DNA from: Streptomyces sclerotialus | GTDB taxonomy: Bacteria; Actinomycetota; Actinomycetes; Streptomycetales; Streptomycetaceae | DNA length: 64,000 nucleotides | Reading direction: 5' to 3' | Assembly (NCBI RefSeq): GCF_040907265.1 | Contig: NZ_JBFOHP010000002.1 | Coordinates: forward strand, 1,054,001 to 1,118,000 | In this document: positions 34,818 to 43,957 of the stretch, in pieces | How positions within the stretch are numbered: position 1 is the stretch's first letter | How the letters are laid out: each line of letters begins with the position of its first letter | Made by a program: the position numbers and the translations under genes | Notes under the pieces: generated by a model | Databases searched by the model: none | The model's input: the letters and a program-made list of their open reading frames with translations, nothing else | What the model was told of the DNA's origin: nothing

Positions 34818-35420
34818 CGTACGTGCGTACCATCCATGCCAGGAAGCGCGCCCCGGTGTACGCACCGCCGTGCTCCTGGGTGTACGGCACCGCATCGAAG
34901 ACCGTGGCGGCCTGCGCGGGTTTCCCGCGCAGCAGCAGGTGCGTGCCTTCGAGGTGGGCGGCGGCGATCAGCGAGGCCGGGTCGGCTGCCGCCTCGGCGC
35001 CGGCCCGGAACTCCTGTGCCATCCGCGCGACGGTGTCGGAGTCGCCCTGCCCCATGGCGATCACGCCGCTGGTCCATATCCCTTTGCTGCGGACCGGACC
35101 CGATGCCGGGCACCGCTGCAGGGCCCGGTCGAGGTAGTGGCGGCCTTCCCCCAAGTAACCACAGGCGAGCCAGAAGAACCACAGCGCCCCGCCCATCTCC
35201 AGCGCGGAGTGTCCGTCCCTTCGGCGAGGCAGAAGTCCAGCGCGGCACGTAGGTTGGCGTGCTCGGCGACCGTCCGGTCCTACCGAGTGATCTGGTCCGG
35301 CCCCATCCAAGCGGCATCCGCCCGGTGGGCCAGCGCCCGGTAGTGGTCCCGGTGACGGCAGCGGAGCTCATCCTCTTCGCCCAGGCGGCACAGCCAGTCG
35401 GCGCCGTATTGGGCCGCTTC
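34818..35420 (-). pseudogene. Fragment of a STAND/TPR ATPase, relative of the gene at 22610
   Basis: Reading leftwards, pieces in shifting frames give RDHYRALAHRADAAWMGPDQIT, then HSALEMGGALWFFWLACGYLGEGRHYLDRAL, GPVRSKGIWTSGVIAMGQGD and AWMVRTYVHP. These align with residues in the TPR half of the intact protein at 22610-24736 (HSALELGGALWFFWSACGFVREGRHYLDQAL). The P-loop part and the C-terminus are missing. At least one indel near 35220 and a stop near 35282. It is enclosed by transposase remnants on both sides. Confidence 0.8.
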
Positions 35421-35565
35421 TCACCGCAGATCCGCGCCCGCATTGAGCATGTCTTCGCCCGGAGGAAGGCATGGAAGGTCCTCCGTGGCTGCCCTCTGAA
35501 AGGCGAGGCATCCAACACGGCATGCTCGGCTCGCCCGCCTGTGCGGCCTCACCCTCGCTGGGTGA
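35420..35565 (+). pseudogene. DDE transposase, C-terminal scrap
   Basis: ARIEHVFARRKAWKVLRGCPLKGE followed, after a one-base change, by GIQHGMLGSPACAA resembles the closing segment of DDE_Tnp_4-type transposases (RIEHVFAR.K.WK.LR.CR.KG...H.MLGIA). The E of IEHVF is the third catalytic acid in the family. Only about 45 residues remain. The boundaries are approximate. Confidence 0.6.
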
Positions 35566-35612
35566 CGCAAAACGAGCGGGTCACCCAACACTCCAGAGAG
35601 CTTTTGGGCCCC

Positions 35613-36749
35613 TCAGGCAGCCTTTTCGCCTTGCGGCCGACTCTGTGTTGCCCGGTGGAGATTCGGCAGGGCCATGCGGCAGATGCGGGCCCAGGTGGAG
35701 GCGTACTGCTTGAGGAGGGGGCCGGTGGTGTACGGGATGCCGTGGGCGGTGAGGACTTCGCGGACGCGGGGGGCGATTTCGGCGTAGCGGTTGCTGGGCA
35801 GGTCCGGGAAGAGATGGTGTTCGATCTGGTGGCTGAGGTTGCCGGTGAGGACGTGGAAGACGGTGCCGCCCTCGATGTTGGCCGAGCCGAGGACCTGTCG
35901 CAGGTACCACTGCCCCCGGGTCTCGTTCTCGATCTCTTCCTCGGTGAAGGAGCGGACGCCGTCGGGGAAATGGCCGCAGAAGATGACGGTGTGGGCCCAC
36001 AGGCTGCGCACGGTGTTGGCGGTGAGGTTGCCGAGCAGGCAGGGCACGGCGGAGGGGCCGGCGAGCAGGGGGAAGAGCAGGTAGTCCTTGGCGGCCTGGC
36101 GGGCGCCTTTTCGTACGGTGTTGGCGGTGTCGCGGAGGAAGGCGCGCAGGGGCTTGCGGCGCTGGAGAACGGCGTCGGCTTCCAGGTCGTACAGGGCGGC
36201 CATCCACTCGAAGAGCGGCGCGCCCAGGGCCGCGAGAACGGGCTGGAAGAGGTGGAAGGGGTGCCAGGGCTGGTCCTTGCTCATCCGCAGGACGGTGAAG
36301 CCGAGGTCGCGGTCGCGGCCGACGACATTGGTCCAGGTGTGGTGGATGTGGTTGTGGGTGTGCTTCCAGGCGTAGGCCGGGGTGGGGTTGTCCCACTCCC
36401 AGGTGGTGGAGTGGATCGCCGGGTCACGCATCCAGTCCCACTGGCCGTGCATGATGTTGTGCCCTAGTTCGAGGTTCTCCAGGATCTTGGCGGTGCTGAG
36501 GGCGGCCGTACCGGCGAGCCAGGCCGGCGGCAGCAGGGACACCGCCAGCGCGGCACGCCCGGCGATCTCCAGACGGCGGTGGACGGCCACGACGGTGTGA
36601 ATGTAGCGGGCGTCCTCGGCGCCACGGCGGGCGAGGACATCGGCGCGGATACGGTCGAGCTCACGGCCCAGGGCTTCGGTGTCCGTACCGCGCGATGGCG
36701 CACCGGGCGGATCGGGCAGGACCGGCTCGGTCGAAAGGGCTGTGCTCAT
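35613..36749 (-). CDS. Membrane fatty acid desaturase
   Basis: 378 residues; ATG 36749 with GGAGGAG upstream. The three histidine boxes are present: HNIMH (near residue 95), HTHNHIHH (near 128) and HQIEHHLFPDLP (near 312), together binding the di-iron centre. Hydrophobic segments lie around AALAVSLLPPAWLAGTAALS and LLFPLLAGPSAVPCLLGNL. It would insert a double bond in acyl chains of lipids, using electrons from the ferredoxin reductase encoded upstream in the same direction. This pair is like the mycobacterial DesA3-Rv3230c pair. Intact. Confidence 0.92.
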   Translation of the reverse strand: MSTALSTEPVLPDPPGAPSRGTDTEALGRELDRIRADVLARRGAEDARYIHTVVAVHRRLEIAGRAALAVSLLPPAWLAGTAALSTAKILENLELGHNIMHGQWDWMRDPAIHSTTWEWDNPTPAYAWKHTHNHIHHTWTNVVGRDRDLGFTVLRMSKDQPWHPFHLFQPVLAALGAPLFEWMAALYDLEADAVLQRRKPLRAFLRDTANTVRKGARQAAKDYLLFPLLAGPSAVPCLLGNLTANTVRSLWAHTVIFCGHFPDGVRSFTEEEIENETRGQWYLRQVLGSANIEGGTVFHVLTGNLSHQIEHHLFPDLPSNRYAEIAPRVREVLTAHGIPYTTGPLLKQYASTWARICRMALPNLHRATQSRPQGEKAA

Positions 36750-36801
36750 GGTGGTGGCTCCTCCGGTGAGGCTAGCGGGGTGCTCAGGCCGGTGCGGGCA
36801 T

Positions 36802-37938
36802 TCACAGGTCGAGGGCGACGGGGCCGCTGGCGGCCGAGACACAGGTCTGGATCAAGTCGCCGGGCTCGCCGTGTACTTCGCCGGTACGCAGGTCGCGGAC
36901 CCGCCCGTGCAGCAGCGGGCTGACACAGCTGTAGCAGATGCCCATGCGGCAGCCGCTCGGCATGGCCACCCCGGCGGCCTCCCCGACGTGGAGCAGCGGC
37001 GTGCCGGTGCCGGCGGCCGTCTCCACGCCGCTTGCTGCGAAGTGCACGGGTACGCCCGGGGCGGCACTGTCAGTGGTACCGGACGGCAACAGTGGTACGG
37101 GGCGGAACCGCTCGGTGTGCAGCCGCTCGGCGAGTCCCTCCTCACCCCAGAGCCGTTCGGCGGACTCCAGCAGCGCGACGGGACCGCAGGCCCAGGTGTC
37201 GCGCTCGCGCCAGTCCGGGCAGAGGGCGGGCAGTTGCTCCGGAGCGAGGTGACCGGCCGGGCGGGCGCCGGCGCGGGTGTGGTGCTCGTGCAGCCGGAAC
37301 CACGGCAAGTCCTCGGCCATCGACCGCAGTTCGGGGCCGAAGACCGTGCGGGCGGGATCGGGAGCGGAATGCACCAGCAGTACGTCGGTGCCCTCCGCGA
37401 GGCGGCCGTTGTCGGCCAGGTCGCGCAGCATGGCCATGACCGGAGTGATGCCGATCCCCGCGGTGAACAGCAACAGTCGCCGGGGAGGCGGGTCGGGCAG
37501 CTGGAAGTCGCCCTGGGCCGGGCCGAGACGCAGTACCTCCCCGGGGTGGAGGCGGTGGGCCAGGTACCGGGAGACGTGGCCGTCCGGCAGGGCCCTGACG
37601 GTGAGGGTGAACGGGTCGCCGGGCCTGCCGGGCGGAGAGGTGAGCGAGTAAGTACGCCAGTGCAGCACCCCGTCGATCCGCACGCCCACGGGAACGTACT
37701 GCCCGGCCCGGTGCGCGGGCCGCCAGCCGTGGCCGGGACGGATCACCAAAGTCGTCGCGTCCGCGGTCTCCGACCGTACCTCCTCGACCCGCCCGGCCGG
37801 CCACCGCCGCGACAGCAGCGGATCGGCCATCGCCAGGTAGTCGTCCGGGAGCAGGGGCGTGGTCAGCCGCCCCGCCGCTCCCAGCACCAGGCGGACGACC
37901 CCCTCGGACAGCGCACTGCGATGCAAGAGACGGGCCAT
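36802..37938 (-). CDS. Ferredoxin reductase with C-terminal [2Fe-2S] domain
   Basis: 378 residues. FAD site HWRTYSLTSPPGRPG (RxYS), NAD(P) site LLLFTAGIGITPVMAMLRDL, and CGP near residue 252 (TWACGPVALLES). The C-terminal [2Fe-2S] ferredoxin domain has its cysteines in CRMGICYSC and, ~35 residues later, QTC. It would pass electrons from NAD(P)H to the desaturase 52 bp downstream; the two genes probably form one operon. Start ATG 37938 (MARLLHRSALS). Confidence 0.93.
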   Translation of the reverse strand: MARLLHRSALSEGVVRLVLGAAGRLTTPLLPDDYLAMADPLLSRRWPAGRVEEVRSETADATTLVIRPGHGWRPAHRAGQYVPVGVRIDGVLHWRTYSLTSPPGRPGDPFTLTVRALPDGHVSRYLAHRLHPGEVLRLGPAQGDFQLPDPPPRRLLLFTAGIGITPVMAMLRDLADNGRLAEGTDVLLVHSAPDPARTVFGPELRSMAEDLPWFRLHEHHTRAGARPAGHLAPEQLPALCPDWRERDTWACGPVALLESAERLWGEEGLAERLHTERFRPVPLLPSGTTDSAAPGVPVHFAASGVETAAGTGTPLLHVGEAAGVAMPSGCRMGICYSCVSPLLHGRVRDLRTGEVHGEPGDLIQTCVSAASGPVALDL

Positions 37939-38635
37939 ACTCCGGATGTCCTCTCCTCGACGACGAGAGATTCGATCACTGGGCTGCGGCAGCGCGCAGT
38001 TACGACGCGCAGAGGCCGTCGCCCACTCTTACGAGATCAGGGGGATGAGGCAAAGCGGCAGGGCGGTAATCCGTCGTAACGCGCTGCAGCCGGACCATGG
38101 CGTGGGACCGCCGTGCTGCGGCGATCGGGCCGCTGTACACCGGGCGGCGCCCCTGTCGGCCGGGCCGCCCGACTGACGGGCCAGCTGGTCCGCGGACGGG
38201 GGCACGGTCCGAGCCTTTGACCGGAACCGCTGCACCCGAACGCCCTACCCATGCCGAAGGCTGGGGCAGCCCGCTCAACGATGTGCCGACAACCAGGGCC
38301 CGCGCCAGAAGGCCGCGCTGCCTTGCCAAAGAGGCGAAATGAGCTGCTCGTTGTGACTTCGGCTCTACCACGCCGTCAATCATTTGCGGGGCATGTCTTA
38401 CGAACGCACGCCCTTGGCTCCCGCGGTCAAATGCAGCGGCGAGCCCAGCTCACCGGATGCGGAAGCGACGCGCCTGCCTGTGCAGCGGCTTCGGCACTCG
38501 TCATGCGACGGGATCAGCTCCCCCACCACCGAGCGTCAGTACTCACCACTGACGGCGCCAGTCCACCGTCGCGCTTTCGGCGGGGCGAAATTGAGCCGGG
38601 GGCGGCGAGACCGGGAGCGGTGCTGATCGCTTGGC
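37939..38635. other. 700-bp gene-free stretch
   Basis: Several short frames on both strands but no coding signal I would defend. It lies upstream of the reductase-desaturase pair and should contain its promoter; no clear -35/-10 or repeat was seen. Loss of an older gene here is possible. Confidence 0.35.
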
Positions 38636-38914
38636 TCATACCTCGTCGGAGTGGGCGCCGAAGCCAGCGGTGGTTGTGCTGGTCGCCGGCCAAGGGCGGG
38701 CGGGGCCGCCGGGGGTCGCCGTGTCCACGGTGAGATGGAGGCGGGTGTCACCGTCGAGGCCGGGATAGCTGCGCTGTTCCGCTCCGTCGAAGCAGTGGCG
38801 GAGCGCCTGCGCGACCGCGCGGGCGGCTTCGGGGGTGTGCGCGATGATCCGAACCTCGGCGTGTCCGACCGACGGCATCGGCTGGGTCTCGATGTACTTA
38901 TCGACGTACTTCAT
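38636..38914 (-). CDS. Small conserved hypothetical protein
   Basis: 92 residues; ATG 38914 with AAGGGA ~8 nt upstream. MKYVDKYIETQPMPSVGHAEVRIIAHTPEAARAVAQALRHCFDG is a beta-alpha module, with a beta strand GDTRLHLTVDT after it. The C-terminal ~25 residues are variable. Unknown function; Streptomyces proteins of this size and pattern occur on elements. Confidence 0.65.
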   Translation of the reverse strand: MKYVDKYIETQPMPSVGHAEVRIIAHTPEAARAVAQALRHCFDGAEQRSYPGLDGDTRLHLTVDTATPGGPARPWPATSTTTAGFGAHSDEV

Positions 38915-39083
38915 GGTGTGTGTTCCCTTCGGAGTGGGCGAGAAGCCGGCGAGCATGCGCTGCGGCGCCTCGCCCTCTCCCCCGGCCGGCGGAAGGCTCG
39001 TGCTCACCGACCGGTGTCTGTGCGATGAGCTCGACGCCTGGTGTCATTGGCCTGACCGGGAGGTTCGGCAGAGGCAGGGCGTG

Positions 39084-39623
39084 CTAGCCCATCGGGATCC
39101 CGACGGGGGACATGCAAGCCCCGCCCTCGCTTTCCCAGGTGGCTTCCCGGCGTCGGGCATCCCGGATGCCCTGCCCGATGACGGCTTCGTCGGCAAGCAG
39201 CACGCCTGCGGTCAGGACGCTGCCCGGGATCGCGGCGGCGGCCATCAACCGGGCAGCGGCCGAGGGCTCGGTCTCGGGCGGGATCACCAGCAGGTCCCAG
39301 CGGCCGATGGTGTAGGAGAGCAGGATCAGCTTGTCGGGGTGCTGTTCGGTGAACCAGCCCACGTGCAGCGTGTGCCCGGCCACGGGAACCCTGCGCGGGA
39401 CGACGGGCCAACGGGTGGGGTTGACGGTGACACGTGTGATGCGGCCCCAGGCTTCGTCGAGCGCGGTGGCGAGCGGCGGAAGCTCGGCTTGGAGGCCGCG
39501 CGAGTAGGGCCACCAGGCCCCGTCGAGCTGACCGGCGAGCGTGGTCGTCGGAGTGAGCGACAGGCGCGCCGGGAGCGCTACGGCGACGTCGCGGGGCGAG
39601 GCCCGGTCGAGGATGGTGGTCAT
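39084..39623 (-). CDS. DUF5994 family protein (copy 1)
   Basis: 179 residues from ATG 39623. LDGAWWPYSRGLQAELPPLATALDEAWGRITRVTVNPTRWPVVPRR, then HVGWFTEQHPDKLILLSY and WDLLVIPPETEPSAAARLMAAA are the conserved blocks of DUF5994, with the GAWWP motif near residue 34. The last ~25 residues (ESEGGACMSPVGIPMG) are extra. Family function is not known. A divergent relative starts at 39947. Confidence 0.85.
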   Translation of the reverse strand: MTTILDRASPRDVAVALPARLSLTPTTTLAGQLDGAWWPYSRGLQAELPPLATALDEAWGRITRVTVNPTRWPVVPRRVPVAGHTLHVGWFTEQHPDKLILLSYTIGRWDLLVIPPETEPSAAARLMAAAAIPGSVLTAGVLLADEAVIGQGIRDARRREATWESEGGACMSPVGIPMG

Positions 39624-39946
39624 GGCTGCCGGCCTGCCCCCGGGCGGCCCTGAGGGGCAACCCGGCTTCTTGTGGTCGCCGGAAATGACACCCGCATGGA
39701 AGCCGGTGTGCGAAATACTCCCGGTAATTTGACTGTACACCCGTTCAGTGGGCTTTTACCGATGTGACCAGGTATTTTCCGGATGAGTCACAGGACGGGT
39801 TTGCTGTGCCGAGCGGCGGGGCGGAGCGACGGGAGTAACGTGAGAAGAGGGCATGTTCGTGCACTTCGGGCGACCGGGCACCTGCATCGGTGCCGACCCT
39901 GCGACGGGGTGACGGCCGTCCCCCTCATAGACGGGCGGCATCCATC

Positions 39947-40429
39947 ATGGCTGACTCCGATACTCCCCAGACGCCTCTGCTACTCCTGCCGGACGCGATC
40001 CACCAGACGGTGATACCGGGTATCGCGCTGCTGCGGTTGGAGACCACATGCTCCCGGCAGGGAGTCCTGGACGGTGCGTGGTGGCCGCGCACAAGGAACA
40101 TCGAAACGGAGCTGCCCGAGCTGATCAGTGTGCTGACCGAGCACCTAGGGCCGATCACCCGCGTGGGACTCGACGCATCCGCCTGGGAGAACCTCCCGAC
40201 CCGCCTGGTCATCGACGACCGTGTCGTACACCTCGACGCCGACCCGGTCGGCGACGACACTGTCCTCATCACCCGCGGCGACAAGGACCACTTCGCCCTG
40301 CTGGTGGTCCCTCCGGACGCCACCGCCGACGCCGCCCGTGAAGCGATGGCCCGCGCCGTGCGCGCCGACAACGTCACCCCGGCCGCACAGATCCTCGTCG
40401 CCACCCTCCCCGGCCCCGGGACCGAGTAA
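39947..40429 (+). CDS. DUF5994 family protein (copy 2)
   Basis: 160 residues. VLDGAWWPRTRNIETELPELISVLTEHLGPITRVGLDASAWENLPTR, then LITRGDKDHFALLVVPPDATADAAREAMARAV are the same blocks as in copy 1, with GAWWP. The two genes are divergent and 323 bp apart. ATG 39947 has only a weak ribosome site; no better start was found. Streptomyces often carry several copies of this family. Confidence 0.85.
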   Translation: MADSDTPQTPLLLLPDAIHQTVIPGIALLRLETTCSRQGVLDGAWWPRTRNIETELPELISVLTEHLGPITRVGLDASAWENLPTRLVIDDRVVHLDADPVGDDTVLITRGDKDHFALLVVPPDATADAAREAMARAVRADNVTPAAQILVATLPGPGTE

Positions 40430-40441
40430 CGGGCCTTCGGC

Positions 40442-41248
40442 TCAGGGTGCTCTCCCGTCCCGCCGGGGGCTCTCCTCGTCGGGTGGGAGGGGAAGGGTGA
40501 TGGTGCCGTCGATGATGTCGCGGGACAGGTCGACGATGCGGATCCGGTGATGGCGGGCGTGGGCGCGCAGGCGCTGGAAAGCGGCGGCGGGATCGATGGC
40601 GTGGTGGGAGGAGAGATAGCCCTTCGCCTGCTCGATGACCGTGCGGGTATTCAGGGCGCCTTGGAGCTGTGTGCTCAGTGTGCGGTGATGGTCCAGAGCG
40701 GTCTGCTGGAGCAGGGAGATCGCGGTGGCATCGGCCAGGGCCCGGGCGAGGTGCTGGTCGGCCTCGGACAGAGGGCCGGTGGCACGGCGGAAGAGGTTCA
40801 GCACGCCGATGGTCTCCGCTCTCAGCCGGATCGGGCCGGCATGCACGGAGCGGTAGCCGGCGTGGTGCGCGCGGGCGCTGAAGTCCGGCCAGCGGGAGGA
40901 GGCTGCCAGGTCCAAGTGGTTGACGGCGGCGCCGTCGCAGTAGGCGGTGAGGCAGGGGCCCTCGCGGGCGTCGAGTTCGAAGAGTTCTACGAGGCGGACC
41001 TGTTCGGAGGTGGTGGCGACCAGGCGCAGCGGGCCGCCGGGGGCGGCCAGCATCACCCCGGCGTCGCCGATGTCCAGGAGATCCATGCAGTGTTCGGCGA
41101 CGCGGTACAGGAAGTCGGCGGGGTCGAAGTCGGCGACCAGGGTGTCGGCCACGTCGATCAGCGCGGCGGTCACCCGCGTCTCACGGGACGGAGGCGCGGG
41201 CCCGTCCGGTGCGGGCGGGCCTGTTGCCGGTAACGGCGGATTGGGCAC
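40442..41248 (-). CDS. GAF-ANTAR antiterminator protein
   Basis: 268 residues; GTG 41248 with GGAGG ~5 nt upstream. The GAF domain spans ~27-180 (FLYRVAEHCMDLLDIGDAGVML; EGPCLTAYCDG; GPIRLRAETIGVLNLFRR). The C-terminal ANTAR domain (ALNTRTVIEQAKGYLSSHHAIDPAAAFQRLRAHARHHRIRIVDLS) carries the conserved A-K-G and three-helix layout that bind RNA hairpins to prevent transcription termination. Signal unknown. It is convergent with the DUF5994 gene at its right end (12 bp between stops). Confidence 0.93.
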   Translation of the reverse strand: MPNPPLPATGPPAPDGPAPPSRETRVTAALIDVADTLVADFDPADFLYRVAEHCMDLLDIGDAGVMLAAPGGPLRLVATTSEQVRLVELFELDAREGPCLTAYCDGAAVNHLDLAASSRWPDFSARAHHAGYRSVHAGPIRLRAETIGVLNLFRRATGPLSEADQHLARALADATAISLLQQTALDHHRTLSTQLQGALNTRTVIEQAKGYLSSHHAIDPAAAFQRLRAHARHHRIRIVDLSRDIIDGTITLPLPPDEESPRRDGRAP

Positions 41249-41639
41249 AGCAGCCTCCGGTTGTCGGTGTCAGCGGCCGGACCGGAAGCGTCATACACGG
41301 GGTCTGGGTGGCGACCACCCGGAATACCAGCGCTGTCCTGCGGCCAGACTACGCCCCGGGCGCGGCCCTTTCAGCCTGGCCGAATGCCTGCGCCCGCCTC
41401 GCCGCGAGGTGCCTCGCGGTCCGGGATGCCTTGAACCTACGCCTCCACACGGCCATTGCGGTGGGGAGTTGGGCGTACGCTGGGCACTGCTGCCCGCGCA
41501 TGACGCTGTTGCCCTGCTCGGCTACCCTGACATTGGCTTCCGATCGGGCAGTTCGGCGGTGAGTGCCGGAGACCGGAACCGTACCGATGGACACACGCTG
41601 GGCCGCTGGCGGCCCCAATAACTGTGTTCTGAGCTTCCC
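41249..41639. promoter_or_regulatory. 390-bp interval between two divergent GAF-ANTAR genes
   Basis: No supported gene. Expected to hold both promoters. No strong promoter pair was found, and I did not find the paired short hairpins expected of an ANTAR target RNA. Confidence 0.4.
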
Positions 41640-42353
41640 GTGAGGCCCCCGCGGCCGGAGGCCGCGAGGTTGGCCTACTACCTTGCCCGCCACCACGACG
41701 GGCCGGGCTCCGTCGCCGCCGCGTGCCGGGCGGCCCTGCAGGCTCCGTGCTCCGTAGGGCTGACGCTGGCCGCGGATGCCGCGCTGGCCCGCCGGATCTC
41801 GCTCTGCTGCGACGGCCCGCTGGCCGACACAGGAGAGACCCTGCAGATCAACCTGGGCGAGGGACCGTGCGTGCAGGCCCTGCAGCAGCATGCCTCAGTA
41901 CTCGCCGATGACCTGGCCGACCTTGGCACCACGCGGCTCTGGCCCCTCTTCGCCGGCGAAGCCCAGGTCCGGGGAATCCATGCGGCGTTCGCCCTGCCCG
42001 CCGCGTCCCACCCCCGCTTCGCAGACCGGGCGGGCATCGTCCTGTCCCTGTACCGCGACCGGTCCGGCCCGCTGTCACCAGCCGACCAGCACACCGCCCG
42101 CATCCACCTGGAAGCCGCCCAACTCCTCCTCCAAGCCGCCTGTACCTCCGCGCCCGAGGACGATCCCCCCTTCCTCCACTTCACACCGCCCCAGGCAGTC
42201 GTTCACCAGGCAGTCGGTGTGATCATCCAGCGTCACCACCTCTCCGCCGACCACGCGCTCGACCGGCTGCGCGCCCACGCCCACAGCCGTGGCATCGATC
42301 TCAGCGACCTCGCCCATGCGGTCGTCCACGAGGGCCTGACCCTCCCCGACTAG
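41640..42353 (+). CDS. GAF-ANTAR antiterminator protein (second copy)
   Basis: 237 residues, GTG 41640. A GAF-like domain (SVAAACRAALQAPCSVGLTLAAD; LGEGPCVQALQQHASVLADDL; AGIVLSLYRDRSGPLSPADQHTARI) is followed by an ANTAR domain (AVVHQAVGVIIQRHHLSADHALDRLRAHAHSRGIDLSDLAHAVV). Q-A-V-G-V-I-I replaces the common A-K-G, a frequent variant in Streptomyces. It diverges from the copy at 40442, about 390 bp away. Confidence 0.9.
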   Translation: MRPPRPEAARLAYYLARHHDGPGSVAAACRAALQAPCSVGLTLAADAALARRISLCCDGPLADTGETLQINLGEGPCVQALQQHASVLADDLADLGTTRLWPLFAGEAQVRGIHAAFALPAASHPRFADRAGIVLSLYRDRSGPLSPADQHTARIHLEAAQLLLQAACTSAPEDDPPFLHFTPPQAVVHQAVGVIIQRHHLSADHALDRLRAHAHSRGIDLSDLAHAVVHEGLTLPD

Positions 42354-42419
42354 GCCCCGCCCGGCGGATCATTGCCTGCGGCAGCGAGCCTCGGGCAGTG
42401 ATCCGCAGCACGCGACTTG

Positions 42420-42894
42420 GAACAGCGCTTCAGGCCAGGGAGAACTTGGCGACGTACTCGTCTCTTCACAGGGCCACGGAATCGGTGCCCCGTCCTTCAC
42501 GCCGGCGATTTGAGTGCCGTAGACCTGCTTGCGGCCTTCATTGACCAGCGTGCGGTCGCGCAGGCTCGGCCAGCTCGCGCTGGCTGGCCGAGCCTGCCGA
42601 CACCGGGTGCTGCATCAGGTGGAGGGCGCGCCGTTGAACGTCGAGCTGCCGGTCGACGTGCTGGGCGATCAGCCATGCTGCGCGTGCGGCTTCCTCGCCG
42701 ACCATTTCTGCCGTCGGCCAGCCGTATTCGTCCATGATCTCGCCCAGCCGGTCACCGTGCCGGGCGGTCAGCCGCCGCCAGGCCAGCTGCTCGGCAGGGT
42801 CGTCGCTGTTCGCGCGGGCTGCGGACTGGTGATCGGTCGCAGCCATGTCCGTGAGCTCCGCGGCCAGCGCGGCAACGTCGTGCGTCATTTTCAA
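42420..42894 (-). pseudogene. DUF6624 family protein, frameshifted at a palindrome
   Basis: ATG 42894 opens a frame with AWRRLTARHGDRLGEIMDEYGWPTAEMVGEEAARAAWLIAQHVD and ALHLMQHPVSAG, the DUF6624 core. It then goes out of frame through a perfect 14-bp inverted repeat (CAGGCTCGGCCAGC at 42561-42574 and GCTGGCCGAGCCTG at 42583-42596). The expected next part, LVNEGRKQVYGTQI, is in another frame at about 42510-42550. So the gene is broken around the palindrome. Confidence 0.65.
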
Positions 42895-43011
42895 CTCCCG
42901 GATCAGATCGGTGCGTTGTGCCCGTTGCCCGCAAGCCTAAAGGCGTAAAACATGCATAAAGATCATTCCGGAGAACGGTGACAGGCACATCCTGGCACGG
43001 GGATAACGGAT

Positions 43012-43910
43012 CTACCCCCGAAGCCGGAGCCGGATCGCTATGACAGTCACGGTGCCCGAGAAGGCATAGGCACGCTTGTCGAACCTCGTGGCCACGGCCC
43101 GGAAGTGCTTGAGGGCGTTGATCGTCCGCTCAACTACATTCCTTCGCTTGTAGATCGTCTTGTCGAAGCCCGTGGGCCGGCCGCCGCGACTGCCGCGACG
43201 CTTTCGGTTGGCCCGCTGGTTGCCCGGTTCGGGAATGGTGTGCTTGATCTGCCGTCGGTGCAGGTAGCGGCGGTTACGGCGCGAGGAGTACGCCTTGTCA
43301 CCGCCGAGATGATCCGGCCGGGTAGGGGGACGCCCGCCGCCGAGGCGGCCAACGCGGATACGTTCCATGACGGGGATGAGCTGCGAGGCATCGCCCCACT
43401 GGCCCGGAGTGATCAGCAAGGACAGCGGACGGCGCCCGCCCTCTCCGGCGAGATGAATCTTGCAGGTGAGACCTCCCGGGTATGGCCCGAGCCCCTCGTC
43501 GGGACGGTGCTGCCGGGGCGTGCGTCTTTCCCGGCACCCGCGGGGGTCTCCCGCGAGCGCCGCCGGCGTGCTGGTGGGCCCGGCGGGAGGTGGAGTCCAC
43601 ACTCACCATGGGCCAGTCGATACGGCCTTCCGCGTCAGCGTCGGCCAGGGCGGCCGCGAAGACCGTGTCCCACGTATGTCCCACGTGCCGTCCGCCGATC
43701 AGCGTCTGTGTCGCTCATGCACGGTCTTCCACTTGCCGATACGTGCGGGCAGATCCCGCCACGGCGCCCCGGTGCGCTGCCGGGAGAGGACCCCGTTGAT
43801 CACCTTGCGATGGCTCGCCCAACGCCCGTCCCGCTGGCGGTCTTCGGCAGGTGCGGACGCAGCCGCTCCCATTCGTCGTCTGTGACACCTCCCCGCCCCA
43901 TGAACATGCA
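43012..43910 (-). pseudogene. IS5-family transposase, multiple frameshifts
   Basis: From the right: VINGVLSRQRTGAPWRDLPARIGKWKTVHERHRR; then, in another frame, GTWDTVFAAALADADAEGRIDWPMVSVDS (first catalytic Asp) and HQHAGGA; then, in a third, ARKIHLAGEGGRRPLSL-like text, GGDKAYSSRRNRRYL (second Asp) and RRNVVERTINALKHFRAVATRFDKRAYAF (third, Glu) to the stop at 43012. All catalytic residues remain but in three frames. Some IS5 members make transposase by programmed frameshift, but two shifts in this arrangement suggest decay. It abuts the IS701 copy. Confidence 0.85.
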
Positions 43911-43957
43911 AAAGACTCGAATCCGAGGCAGTCACATGATCCGTCGGACACGTCTAG

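Noticed and set aside
35259..36467. 402-residue + strand frame over the desaturase
   Set aside because: Shadow of the desaturase, apart from the first part, where a transposase scrap is real.
43012..43910. IS5 element using programmed frameshift
   Set aside because: Known for some IS5 members with one shift, but here at least two frame changes are needed, so decay is more likely.
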